Shown: positions 16,352 to 24,973 of the stretch, piece after piece
How positions within the stretch are numbered: the stretch's first letter is position 1
Layout: the number at the start of each line of letters is the position of its first letter
The notes under the pieces: generated by a model
Seen by the model: only the letters and a program-made list of their open reading frames with translations
What the model was told of the DNA's origin: nothing
Database searches by the model: none
DNA from: CAZELM01 sp964512995
GTDB lineage: Bacteria > CSSED10-310
Assembly: GCA_964512995.1 (NCBI GenBank)
Contig: CAZELM010000017.1
Span: 23,768 to 87,767, forward strand
Length of the DNA stretch: 64,000 nucleotides
Direction of reading: 5' to 3'
Translations under genes and position numbers: made by a program

Positions 16352-17206
16352 TTATACATGAAGTTGAAATGTGTCATTCAGGTATCGCACGACAGCTTCC
16401 TGCCAACTCGGCAAAGGGACTCCGGTACACTGAACATATTTATCGGTAGAGAGCACAGAATAGGATGGTCTCGTAGCTGGCAATGGGTATTCAGATGTTC
16501 GAATCGGCAGTATCGTAGTATGTGGAGAGACCAGCTTCAGGAAATAACTGGCGAAACCGTACCATGTTGTGTGCCCACTGTTTGTGACATTATAGATGCC
16601 AGTTGCACCGTGTGATAACAAAAACTGAGTTGCGCGAGCCAGATCACTGGCGTAAGTTGGGCAGCCTACCTGATCATCGACCACTCGCAACGGCGTGGTC
16701 TCCCCAGCCAGTTGAATCATTCGATCGACGAAATTCCGACCGTTTCGACCGAATAACCATGCGGTGCGGGCAATCAGGTGATGATCGGGTAATGTGTCCA
16801 TGACCGACTGCTCTCCCGCCCATTTGCTTCGGCCATATACCGATAGCGGACGAGGAGTTGCTTCCTCGGAGTATGGAACCGGTGAAGTTCCATCGAAGAT
16901 GTAATCACTGGAGTAGTACACCATGAAAGCACCACTTTCTCTGCATGCTTCCGCCACATTCTTCGCTCCATATGCATTTACTTGATTGGCCTTTTCAGGA
17001 AAGGATTCACATTCATCCACCTGGGTATAAGCAGCAGCATGGATCACGATATCGGGGTGGATTTCCATGATCTTCTCCCGGCACACCTCGCGATGTGTGA
17101 TATCGAAATCTTCGATATCCACACTGATCACATTCCCCAGTGATGAAAGTTCCCGTTTGAGATCGAAAGCCAGCAGGCCGTTTCCACCGGTGATCAGTAA
17201 CTTCAT
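16352..17206 (-). CDS. rfbD: dTDP-4-dehydrorhamnose reductase
   Basis: 284 residues. It catalyses the last, NAD(P)H-dependent step to dTDP-L-rhamnose. Visible motifs are the N-terminal GGNGLLAFDL, VIHAAAYTQVDECE, YYSSDYIFDG, the catalytic YGRSKWAGE and RTAWLFG, all standard for RmlD. Its ATG overlaps the stop of rfbB as ATGA (17203-17206), showing translational coupling. The order on the - strand is rfbA, rfbC, rfbB, rfbD, followed by the two GDP-sugar enzymes. Confidence 0.95.
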   Translation of the reverse strand: MKLLITGGNGLLAFDLKRELSSLGNVISVDIEDFDITHREVCREKIMEIHPDIVIHAAAYTQVDECESFPEKANQVNAYGAKNVAEACRESGAFMVYYSSDYIFDGTSPVPYSEEATPRPLSVYGRSKWAGEQSVMDTLPDHHLIARTAWLFGRNGRNFVDRMIQLAGETTPLRVVDDQVGCPTYASDLARATQFLLSHGATGIYNVTNSGHTTWYGFASYFLKLVSPHTTILPIRTSEYPLPATRPSYSVLSTDKYVQCTGVPLPSWQEAVVRYLNDTFQLHV

Positions 17207-18231
17207 TTTTCCATGCCCAACTGGTGCTGGTACCAATTCTGATAATATTCTTTGAATTCCTTATTTTTGGCTTTTAATTTGTTCCACCAGTCTGGATTGT
17301 TTTTGTACCATTCGACGGTCTGGCAGATTCCTTGTTCGAACGTCGTCAGTGGTACCCATCCCAGTGCTCTGATTTTTGAGGAATCGACCGCATAGCGTCT
17401 GTCATGGCCTGGCCGATCTTTGATCGGCTGAATCATTGTGAGCGGTTTTTTTAAAAGATCCAGAATCCGGTGTGTGATTTCCAGATTGGTATGTTCGTTG
17501 TTTCCACCAATATTATAAACTTCTCCAGGGATACCGAGCCGATGGATGAGATCCAAAGCGCGGCAATGATCTTCAACATACAGCCAATCCCTGACATTCA
17601 ATCCATCTCCATATAAGGGAAGAGGCTGATCTTCCAACGCATTAGTAACAAACAATGGCACCAGTTTTTCCGGATATTGGAATGGTCCATAGTTATTTGA
17701 GGCTCGTGTAATGACGGCAGGGAGCTTATAGGTTTTCACATAAGCCAGAACCAGGAGTTCGCCGCTCGCTTTGGATGCCGAATATGGGCTGGATGGCTTC
17801 ACGGGATCTGTCTCCTTGAAAGCACCCGATTCAATCGATCCATACACTTCATCAGTGGAGATCTGAATAAACAAGGAAACCGGAAATTTTCGTGCCGACT
17901 CCAATAAAACATGAGTTCCCATCACATCTGTGCGGATGAATCCGCCAGGGTCTAAAATGGAGCGATCCACATGGGTTTCTGCGGCAAAATTGAAAATATA
18001 ATCGATCCCCGATGCCAGAATCTGTTCGACGATCTGAGCGTCACAGATATCGCCTAAAACAAATTGATACCTCGAGTTTCCTTCCCAATCGCTCAGATTC
18101 TCGCGGTTTCCGGCATATGTCAGTTTATCAAGATTTACAACATGACACTCCGAATCCATATTCAACAGGTATCGGATAAAATTGGATCCAATAAAACCGG
18201 CTCCGCCGGTGATCAAATACTTCCTAGCCAT
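17203..18231 (-). CDS. rfbB: dTDP-glucose 4,6-dehydratase
   Basis: 342 residues. It converts dTDP-glucose to dTDP-4-keto-6-deoxyglucose with bound NAD. It shows GGAGFIGSNF, AAETHVDRS, the STDEVYGS active-site segment, YSASKASGE with catalytic Tyr and Lys, and NNYGPFQYPEKLVPLF. The ATG at 18231 begins a normal MARKYLITGG N-terminus, has GGGAG seven bases upstream and overlaps the end of rfbC by eight bases. The frame stays open further upstream, but that extension lies within rfbC and does not look like protein. Confidence 0.97.
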   Translation of the reverse strand: MARKYLITGGAGFIGSNFIRYLLNMDSECHVVNLDKLTYAGNRENLSDWEGNSRYQFVLGDICDAQIVEQILASGIDYIFNFAAETHVDRSILDPGGFIRTDVMGTHVLLESARKFPVSLFIQISTDEVYGSIESGAFKETDPVKPSSPYSASKASGELLVLAYVKTYKLPAVITRASNNYGPFQYPEKLVPLFVTNALEDQPLPLYGDGLNVRDWLYVEDHCRALDLIHRLGIPGEVYNIGGNNEHTNLEITHRILDLLKKPLTMIQPIKDRPGHDRRYAVDSSKIRALGWVPLTTFEQGICQTVEWYKNNPDWWNKLKAKNKEFKEYYQNWYQHQLGMEK

Positions 18232-18679
18232 CTTTCCGCTCCCAGCAGTAAGGAATTTCTGGTGAATCTGGAGCCAATCGATATTCATCCGGAGAGGCAT
18301 AGTTGTAAATATTGGTGGGAACATTGACGATCAATGTCATCTCCGGTGAGATGCCTTTGAAACCATGATACACGCCCGAAGGGATTTTCAGGAGAATCGG
18401 ATTCAGGATTCCCATAAAAAATTCGTTCACTTCCTTATGCGTATTTGAATGTTCACGTGCATCGTACAATACGACCTTGGCCATTCCTGCGACGCAGATA
18501 AAATGATCATCCTGATGTAAATGATAATGCCAGCCTTTCACAACACCTGGATATACAGCCGTGATATATGTCTGGCCGAAATGCTGAAATTCCGGCCAAT
18601 CAGACCGCAGCATTTCCATCAGATATCCCCGCTCATCCGGTATTCGTTTTAAATTCCGTGTCATAACGCCATCTATCAT
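18224..18679 (-). CDS. rfbC: dTDP-4-dehydrorhamnose 3,5-epimerase-type cupin, short form
   Basis: 151 residues, shorter than the classical RmlC of about 185. It keeps the cupin core: DERGYLMEMLR, GVVKGWHYHLHQDDHF with the active-site His region, and IPSGVYHGFKG. Short homologues of this kind occur in many rml operons and are annotated as 3,5-epimerases or sugar 3,4-ketoisomerase relatives. The ATG at 18679 is preceded by AAGGA at seven bases. It overlaps rfbB by eight bases. Since it is the only epimerase candidate in the operon, a role in dTDP-L-rhamnose synthesis is the simplest reading. Confidence 0.85.
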   Translation of the reverse strand: MIDGVMTRNLKRIPDERGYLMEMLRSDWPEFQHFGQTYITAVYPGVVKGWHYHLHQDDHFICVAGMAKVVLYDAREHSNTHKEVNEFFMGILNPILLKIPSGVYHGFKGISPEMTLIVNVPTNIYNYASPDEYRLAPDSPEIPYCWERKDG

Positions 18680-18706
18680 CTTGATATCCTTATCTTTACA
18701 ATGTGC

Positions 18707-18765
18707 CCGAATGGATAACTTACAGAAAAAAATATACTATTTTTCATTGCAATCAATCCATTCGG
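18707..18765. repeat. 10-bp perfect inverted repeat between rfbA and rfbC
   Basis: CCGAATGGAT (18707-18716) is repeated inverted as ATCCATTCGG (18756-18765). The arms flank 39 A/T-rich bases in the 124-base space between rfbA and rfbC. They could form a long hairpin in the operon mRNA or be a two-half-site operator. A possible weak - strand promoter (TTGATT, 16 bases, TATTTT) lies between the arms. Confidence 0.6.
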
Positions 18766-18803
18766 TGTGTCGGACTATTACCATTTTTCAACATCGATTC
18801 ATC

Positions 18804-19868
18804 TCAAAGAATTCCAACGACGCTCCGGTCACCCAAGACAAATCGGTATGCCAGGGGTTTGCATTGCGATTTTTTTAATTCCACAAACCGGCCGATCAAA
18901 CTATCCTCAATCCGGACACCGACATCCTCAATCCGCGCTTTTTCGAGGATGATCGAGTGTTCGATTTCCGCTCGACGGATGACACAATCATGCTGAATAG
19001 ATGTGAATGGACCGATATAAGAGTCGATGATCTGTGTGTGTGCGCCGATGATGGCCGGGCCCCGAATCGTGGAGCGTATAACGCGAGCACCCGCTTCGAC
19101 GACCACTTTATGATTAAGCTGGGAATCGGAATCGACCGAACCGTCGACCATTGTTTCAACTCGATCGAGTACCATTCGATTCGCCTCGAGCATATCCTCC
19201 AGTTTCCCGGTATCTTTCCACCAGCCATTGACAATCGATGGATTGACTTTGAATCCCATGTTGATCAATTCCTGAATCGCATCGGTGATTTCGAGTTCAT
19301 TTCTCTGAGATGGCTTGATATTCCGAGCTGCTGTAAAAATATTCTTATCAAACATATATACGCCAACCAGTGCCAGGTCACTGATTGGATTTTTCGGTTT
19401 CTCAATCAACCGATTCACCCGGCCATCAATCAATTCCGCGACTCCAAACTGTTCTGGATTTGGCACTCGCGCCAATAATATCTGAGCGTTGGCGTCGCCT
19501 TTCTGAAATTCTTCTACCAGAGAGGTGATGCCATCCAGTATCAGATTATCTCCCAGATACATAACGAAGGGATCCTCTTTCAGATAATCTTCTGCAGTGA
19601 GAACGGCATGGGCAAGTCCAAGGGGTGCGCATTGTTCGATATATGAGACACTTACTCCCCAATTCGAGCCATTTCCGACAGCATCCCGGATCTCCTCTTT
19701 CGTATCTCCGACAATGATACCGATATCCGTGATGCCAGCATTCGCGATGGCTTCAATACCATAAAAAAGGACGGGTCTGTTAGCGACAGGAACCAGTTGT
19801 TTCGCACGTGTATATGTCAGCGGTCGTAACCGGGTACCCTTCCCTCCACTTAGAATTAATCCTTTCAC
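18804..19868 (-). CDS. rfbA: Glucose-1-phosphate thymidylyltransferase, long form
   Basis: 354 residues, the long form with a C-terminal left-handed beta-helix of hexapeptide repeats (about 240-345) after the nucleotidyltransferase domain. The nucleotide-binding signature GGKGTRLRPLTYTRAKQLVPV, the sugar-binding YLGDNL and EKPKNP are present. It makes dTDP-glucose, the entry step to rhamnose. The start is a GTG at 19868 with GAGGA about six bases upstream. It leads the - strand nucleotide-sugar operon and has a strong predicted promoter at 19920-19948. Confidence 0.94.
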   Translation of the reverse strand: MKGLILSGGKGTRLRPLTYTRAKQLVPVANRPVLFYGIEAIANAGITDIGIIVGDTKEEIRDAVGNGSNWGVSVSYIEQCAPLGLAHAVLTAEDYLKEDPFVMYLGDNLILDGITSLVEEFQKGDANAQILLARVPNPEQFGVAELIDGRVNRLIEKPKNPISDLALVGVYMFDKNIFTAARNIKPSQRNELEITDAIQELINMGFKVNPSIVNGWWKDTGKLEDMLEANRMVLDRVETMVDGSVDSDSQLNHKVVVEAGARVIRSTIRGPAIIGAHTQIIDSYIGPFTSIQHDCVIRRAEIEHSIILEKARIEDVGVRIEDSLIGRFVELKKSQCKPLAYRFVLGDRSVVGIL

Positions 19869-19919
19869 CAGAGTTCCTCACTTTTGACTTGGATGGAGCC
19901 TCGAGTTGCTTCGGACTGC

Positions 19920-19948
19920 ATCTTATGGCGCTTGGTATGGGTTGTCAA
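19920..19948 (-). promoter_or_regulatory. Sigma70-type promoter of the rfbA operon
   Basis: On the - strand a perfect TTGACA (complement of 19943-19948) is followed after exactly 17 bases by TAAGAT (complement of 19920-19925). Transcription would begin near 19913, some 45 bases before the rfbA GTG. Its -35 box overlaps the -35 box of the divergent + strand promoter. Confidence 0.68.
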
Positions 19949-19970
19949 TGTCAAGAACACGGATTAAAAT
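19942..19970 (+). promoter_or_regulatory. Sigma70-type promoter of the outer-membrane barrel gene
   Basis: TTGTCA (19942-19947) and TAAAAT (19965-19970) are separated by 17 bases. Transcription would start near 19977, about 68 bases before the ATG at 20045. The -35 region is shared with the divergent rfbA promoter. Confidence 0.62.
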
Positions 19971-20044
19971 ATGTCCAGTACGATCGTTTTTGAAGCGAAT
20001 CAACAATGTAAATGCCAGGATTTTTGTGAAAGAGAGAAATCAAT

Positions 20045-20803
20045 ATGCCAATCACGATGGTGAAAAAGCCGCATCGCTCCCCGACATGGAGCATCGTATT
20101 CATGGGAGTAATCATGGGTATCTTCGGATACTCATCCATTGTTTCAGCAATCACCACTGGTGACCCGACCTCATTACCCAATCAGTTTATCCTCGGAATC
20201 GGGGGGGAGTTCGAAGTCAACACGCGAGAAATGGACAATGAAACCAATATAAAAAGCTCCCGGATTCTCGGTCGCATCAACTACTCGATTCTTAACGACT
20301 TGGGCGTTTACGCAAAAATCGGCCTCTTTCAGACAGAGAATCATCTGGGAGATAGCTCCGATTGGGGATTAGGTGTCGGATTTGGTGTTCGGGGGTATTT
20401 CGCAGAATTTCAAAAGGGGAACATCCGCATTGGAGGCGATGCCCAAATTTTCAGCTCCAAGGTCAACAGCTCCTATCAGCAATTTAACGAAGGAGTGACA
20501 TATGATGAAAGCATCACATGGACCGAATACCAGGCTTCCGTTGTGATTTCCTGGCGAGCGTATGCACCGCTCCATGTCACAACCGGAATTCAGTTTTCAA
20601 AAATCGACCTGGAATACGATATCGACAAATTCGATTGGCAGCATCAATGGATCATTGAAGAGTCGCGTGATCTGCATGAGGATCAGAACATTGCCTTGCT
20701 CTGGGGCTGCACTTATAACCTCGTAGAAAATGTTCAACTCTATGCTGAATTACAGGCTCTTTCGGGATTGAGCGGATCGGTCGGATTCCATTTTTATTTT
20801 TAA
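20045..20803 (+). CDS. Outer-membrane beta-barrel protein
   Basis: 252 residues with a signal peptide (about 1-35, basic start, hydrophobic core, SIVSA cleavage region). The mature part has alternating polar/hydrophobic strands such as YAKIGLFQTENH and GLGVGFGVRGYF. It ends in SGSVGFHFYF, with a terminal Phe, the beta-signal recognised by the BAM complex. This is typical of an 8-12 stranded outer-membrane barrel. No enzymatic motif is seen, so its cargo or partner is unknown. It is a single gene driven from the promoter shared with rfbA and converges on a membrane glycosyltransferase gene 23 bases downstream. Confidence 0.8.
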   Translation: MPITMVKKPHRSPTWSIVFMGVIMGIFGYSSIVSAITTGDPTSLPNQFILGIGGEFEVNTREMDNETNIKSSRILGRINYSILNDLGVYAKIGLFQTENHLGDSSDWGLGVGFGVRGYFAEFQKGNIRIGGDAQIFSSKVNSSYQQFNEGVTYDESITWTEYQASVVISWRAYAPLHVTTGIQFSKIDLEYDIDKFDWQHQWIIEESRDLHEDQNIALLWGCTYNLVENVQLYAELQALSGLSGSVGFHFYF

Positions 20804-20826
20804 GGCTCCGGATTGAGTCATCCACC

Positions 20827-22488
20827 TCAGGGTGAATGAGATTCTTTTTGCCATAACTCCAGATCGGAATATCCAGGGAACCGAAACGTGTCGATCCAGT
20901 GATACCGTTGTCGGAAATATTCCGAGTCGATCAACAGTTTTTCAAACTCCCACAAGGGTTGATGGAGGAGTATATAATCCGGATGATGATTCCTCAGAAG
21001 CGATTCAAAGTCGGACTTGTACGTATAATGAGCGATATCCGGCGTGACCAGTCCGAGTGGATCGATAATAGTTCTTTCGGAGAAATACCCCAATACTCCG
21101 ACCTCAAAACAACACAGAGTCGCATTTTTGGAAGTCATTTCATTGATTGCAATACCAGCTTGTTTGTAAGCTTCTTCCCGAACTCCCATGTCCGCATGAC
21201 TGGCTATCCAGAATTTATTCCACTGTGGGATCAGAAAAACTGAACTGAGCGCCAGAATCCGTGCATACAGAAAAAACCGTGAATTTAATTTGCTCCAGAT
21301 GGATCCGGTCAGCAGCATCACGGAAACGATACCGGGACCCCAAAGTCGGGCATCACGAGGAATCGGACAATGATAGAGCTGGTAGAGGATCAACTGCGTT
21401 CCGATTCCGCCAGCCAGTATCAACAGCAAACCAATCCGATGGACACGCGAACCGGCAGCTCCTTCAGTCACTCCGATCCAGGTTATTATGACGATACACA
21501 CATCCAATGGCGCATAATACCAGTGATAGTTTGGAACTCCCAGGATATGATATGCAATCGATAACAAGATGCCCCAAAACACGAAGGCTCCCATTGCCTG
21601 ATATCGCCGAACATTCACTGCCAATGTGACAGATCCCCACAGAAGGATGATAATCAGCGGAAAATTGTAGGAGATGTATGAGCCGATCCAATGGATCAGT
21701 CCATTGGAGAAAGTCGGCCACATCCCAGATACTCCTTGAGCCAACTTGACAGTGAATGTCTGAGGAAACAGCGAACCGAAGTGTAATTCTTCATACAAGA
21801 GCCAAGGACTCACCGGTAAGAGAAATGCACCGATTCGTCGAAATCCCGATGACCATGTTTTGGGGTACCAGATCAGATTGGCTAATATCCACAGAATGAT
21901 GCCTTCCGGACGGGCGAGGACCGTGAATCCTGCCAGGATGTTGCTCCAAAACTCTGATTTCCGCTGAAATAAATAGATGGTTCCTGTCGCACAACAAATG
22001 AAAAGAGTCGATTCCATGCCGACATATGAGACGAAATGAGATGAAAAAATCATCGCAGCCAATACCGCCACTCCACTGAGCCAAAAACCAGCAGACGCGA
22101 ACAACATCGCGCAAATCCATCCCGTCAGACCGAGAAGAACATACGACACTATTCGAGCGGTATCCGGGATCATCTGCGGTGATGGAGATAAAATACTCAG
22201 CGACAGGGTCCATAAAGGGGAAGTAGTACCATTATGAACCTCTCCTGGGTTGTAACAATAACAGCCCAATTGCCGGATATTGCTGGCGTACCGGTAATAG
22301 ATATACGCATCATCAAACTGCCAGTTCTCCGTTATGTGGTACACAAAAAGACTCCCCAGGATCGCACTGACAAACGTTAATCCGGCAGTGAGATTCATTC
22401 CGATCCTATCGAATCTGATCTTCTGATGTATCCTTTCGGTTATCAGACCCATTGAATGCGTATATGGCCTTTCTGAAACGATCCCCAT
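20827..22488 (-). CDS. GT-C-type membrane glycosyltransferase
   Basis: 553 residues with about ten to twelve membrane helices. Directly after the first helix comes NWQFDDAYIYYRYASNI and then NGTTSPLWTLSL. This matches the Asp-Asp catalytic loop and following TSPLW element of C-type transferases that use polyprenyl-phosphate sugars, such as the arabinofuranosyltransferase AftB group. A soluble C-terminal part of about 120 residues contains DPLGLVTPDIAHY. It would transfer a sugar at the outer face of the cytoplasmic membrane; donor and acceptor are unknown. The start may be the ATG at 22488 or the one at 22452; neither has a strong ribosome binding site. Confidence 0.85.
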   Translation of the reverse strand: MGIVSERPYTHSMGLITERIHQKIRFDRIGMNLTAGLTFVSAILGSLFVYHITENWQFDDAYIYYRYASNIRQLGCYCYNPGEVHNGTTSPLWTLSLSILSPSPQMIPDTARIVSYVLLGLTGWICAMLFASAGFWLSGVAVLAAMIFSSHFVSYVGMESTLFICCATGTIYLFQRKSEFWSNILAGFTVLARPEGIILWILANLIWYPKTWSSGFRRIGAFLLPVSPWLLYEELHFGSLFPQTFTVKLAQGVSGMWPTFSNGLIHWIGSYISYNFPLIIILLWGSVTLAVNVRRYQAMGAFVFWGILLSIAYHILGVPNYHWYYAPLDVCIVIITWIGVTEGAAGSRVHRIGLLLILAGGIGTQLILYQLYHCPIPRDARLWGPGIVSVMLLTGSIWSKLNSRFFLYARILALSSVFLIPQWNKFWIASHADMGVREEAYKQAGIAINEMTSKNATLCCFEVGVLGYFSERTIIDPLGLVTPDIAHYTYKSDFESLLRNHHPDYILLHQPLWEFEKLLIDSEYFRQRYHWIDTFRFPGYSDLELWQKESHSP

Positions 22489-22530
22489 CCCAAACAGGGG
22501 CTTTATTATTAAACAATATTTTTTGAAGTT

Positions 22531-22559
22531 TTGACATTATCCTTGAAAAAACAGATATT
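22531..22559 (+). promoter_or_regulatory. Sigma70-type promoter of the 110-residue protein gene
   Basis: A perfect TTGACA (22531-22536) is followed after 17 bases by GATATT (22554-22559); TATTAT two bases further is an alternative -10 box. Transcription would start near 22566, about 40 bases before the ATG at 22607. Confidence 0.58.
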
Positions 22560-22606
22560 ATTAATAGAGCGATCTTTCTAAAAATGTTTTCCAAAGGGGG
22601 GAGTTT

Positions 22607-22939
22607 ATGCACGCATATATCGTTCTGGTCGGGAATGGACCCACCGTCGTCATCACGCGCCTGGATTCAGAGAAAACCGTTTCCAATTTGATATGGAGAG
22701 GTTTCCGCGATTTTAATCTCTATGAAATTTCGCCAGAATTCATGGATGATCTGAGGAAAGATGTCGGAGAGAGAACATGGGAAAATACGCTTCAGGAGTT
22801 GAATGATGAATGGCCGGTACGCGTTGTCGATCGAGATTCCAGCCGGGCATTTTATGACTTTCAACTGTTTGCACTGGATATACCGGTCGCAAAAGTCCGT
22901 GATAGAAAACGAATACCGATCCATACGACGAACGGATGA
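22607..22939 (+). CDS. Hypothetical small soluble protein
   Basis: 110 residues, no signal peptide or membrane helix, no cysteine. It contains alternating strand and helix patterns (HAYIVLVGNGPTVVITRL at the start, an acidic helix around DDLRKDVGERTWENTLQEL). I do not recognise it. The start is convincing: AAGGGGGGAG ends six bases before the ATG, one of the strongest ribosome binding sites in the window, and a clean promoter lies upstream. It sits alone between two - strand glycosyltransferase genes. The strong expression signals suggest an abundant product. Confidence 0.72.
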   Translation: MHAYIVLVGNGPTVVITRLDSEKTVSNLIWRGFRDFNLYEISPEFMDDLRKDVGERTWENTLQELNDEWPVRVVDRDSSRAFYDFQLFALDIPVAKVRDRKRIPIHTTNG

Positions 22940-22980
22940 TCGAACAAATCTATCGAAGGAACCTTGTACAACAGCCTGAC

Positions 22981-24942
22981 CTAAGGAAATACACGTGTTT
23001 TTTCCCATTCAATCTGCTGGCGGACGATCGTTTCTTCTGAAAAAAAACCCAATTGCTTTAAACAATCCGCACGAATCTGATGGGCGCGGGTGGATTCCAG
23101 GGCAAGCTTCATTCCGAGATCGAGAGCTGTTGTCACAGCTTCGAGTGCATCGGCATAGTCGGGGGGTTGTTTTTGGTATGCCGCGATGGCCAAATTGAAT
23201 ACGGGATCCGGATTTCTTGGAAATTGATGGTGCAGCCGGGCAAATATGTGGACTGCGCCCGGACGATTTCCAGAATGCCATAACACCAATGCCATGGCCA
23301 TTTCCTTCTGAAATCGTTCCAATGGCGTTCTCGGCTGAATGATCTCCAGTTCGTTCCATGGCCATAAACCGCCTGCCTTCTGCTGCTCCTGTATTGCCAG
23401 TGTTTCTTCTCCAAGGGCGTTATACAGGATTGCCATATTCGCATGAGCTTCAGATGTCTCAAAGGGATTTAAAACAACCGCTTTCTGGAAATGTTCCAAA
23501 GCACCCCGAATATCTTTGGCATGCATGGCGGCAAGTCCTTTCATGGTACAGAGGAATGCCGGTGATTGAATATCCCGATGATACTTGATATTATCATCCT
23601 CATAAGTGACCAAGGTAATGATTCCCATGGCAAAGACCACGTTCAGCCATATTTGATCATCCTTTCTGCGATACTGCTCCCACAGTCGGGTGACCGCTTC
23701 GGCTGCAAATATAGCCAGCATGGGAGCCATGGAGATGCGCAGGCGGCCGTTTACATAGAAACCGATTCCTGTCATCAAATGGGGGATGAGAAAACTCAAC
23801 AGAAGATAATAGTTGAGATCTTTGCGAGTGGAAATGCAGATCCCCAGAATTCCCAATGCTGTTAATACTCCGAAATTTAAAAAAAACGGGAAGCGGTCCC
23901 GAATACGATTTTCCGCTGAAACCAATGAGGCGGTATCATATACTTCATACTGATTGATCAAGTAGAGGCTTTTTTTTATCCAGAACACGATCGATTCCAG
24001 AGGCTCTCTCATGAGATAGCGCCATGCTTCCCGAGAATAAAATGCCGATACGTCCCGGTAACCCATTGTATGACCTTCGGCCCGTTCGGCCAGGAATCTG
24101 AAAATCGCATGCTCCACAGGAATATGAATCGGACCGGATTGGATATAACTATTTTCGATCTGAGTCAGTGCTGGAGGTGGTGAGTATCCGAGACCCGTCG
24201 CTCGGAAATTATTGGATGAATAAAAGACACTGCCACCGGATGAAGTAACAGGAATGAACTCCCCAGAAAGTCGATAATTTGCATAGGTGATTGGGAAAAC
24301 CGGCAGAAGCACACTCACCACGAAAAAAAAACATCGCTTTAATTTTGCCGGCAGCATCTCCCGGCGAATCAGATAAATCAGAGCAATCATCGGAATCAAT
24401 ATCATGGAATTGGGTCGAATGCCGATTCCGAGTCCAAGGAAGCAGCCACCGATAACGACCCTGCCAATGGACGAGTTATTCAGGTCTGCGATCAGAAACC
24501 ATAACGCAATCAAATGGAGCAGAATGTCCAAAGAAACTGTCACCATATCACTTTCATAAACGAGCATCGGTCGGAGGCAGGTAAAAAGAAAGCCAGCCAA
24601 TATCCCACACTTTCGACCAAACAGGATCATGGTCAAAGCGGTGACAATGACTGTGGACAAAACACCCATCCCCAGTTGGAGACAACGAATCAGATCGATG
24701 TTTTCGCCGAAAAGCTCCAACAAAACAGACATGAAGACCGAATACACAGGGCTCGAGGAGAAGGGAGCATCCATTGTCCCGTCACAGATCATCCGTCCCA
24801 GTGTGATATACTTCTGGAAAAATGGCTGACCGGATTGCAGGATACCCACTCCAATCCGGACGACAAGAGCGATCAGCATCACCAGAATTAAATCTGTCCG
24901 GTGGAATTTCCGGGAGGAGGGGTGTTTTATGACAATGTTCAT
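22981..24942 (-). CDS. GT39/ArnT-like membrane glycosyltransferase with C-terminal TPR repeats
   Basis: 653 residues. The ATG at 24942 is chosen because AGGGA lies seven bases upstream. The N-terminal 440 residues form about ten membrane helices with the PMT/ArnT-like pattern TLGRMICDGTMDAPFSSSPVY. The C-terminal 200 residues are soluble and hold at least three TPR units (for example HANMAILYNALGEETLAIQ). This fusion, a C-type transferase with extracytoplasmic TPRs, is familiar from O-linked protein glycosylation enzymes, where the repeats bind acceptors. The classical acidic catalytic pair is not obvious in the first loop. It lies downstream of pcm and rocD and may share their transcript. 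Confidence 0.85.
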   Translation of the reverse strand: MNIVIKHPSSRKFHRTDLILVMLIALVVRIGVGILQSGQPFFQKYITLGRMICDGTMDAPFSSSPVYSVFMSVLLELFGENIDLIRCLQLGMGVLSTVIVTALTMILFGRKCGILAGFLFTCLRPMLVYESDMVTVSLDILLHLIALWFLIADLNNSSIGRVVIGGCFLGLGIGIRPNSMILIPMIALIYLIRREMLPAKLKRCFFFVVSVLLPVFPITYANYRLSGEFIPVTSSGGSVFYSSNNFRATGLGYSPPPALTQIENSYIQSGPIHIPVEHAIFRFLAERAEGHTMGYRDVSAFYSREAWRYLMREPLESIVFWIKKSLYLINQYEVYDTASLVSAENRIRDRFPFFLNFGVLTALGILGICISTRKDLNYYLLLSFLIPHLMTGIGFYVNGRLRISMAPMLAIFAAEAVTRLWEQYRRKDDQIWLNVVFAMGIITLVTYEDDNIKYHRDIQSPAFLCTMKGLAAMHAKDIRGALEHFQKAVVLNPFETSEAHANMAILYNALGEETLAIQEQQKAGGLWPWNELEIIQPRTPLERFQKEMAMALVLWHSGNRPGAVHIFARLHHQFPRNPDPVFNLAIAAYQKQPPDYADALEAVTTALDLGMKLALESTRAHQIRADCLKQLGFFSEETIVRQQIEWEKTRVFP

Positions 24943-24973
24943 CGGTCGTTCCCTCGGGAATCCCTCCACGCGA

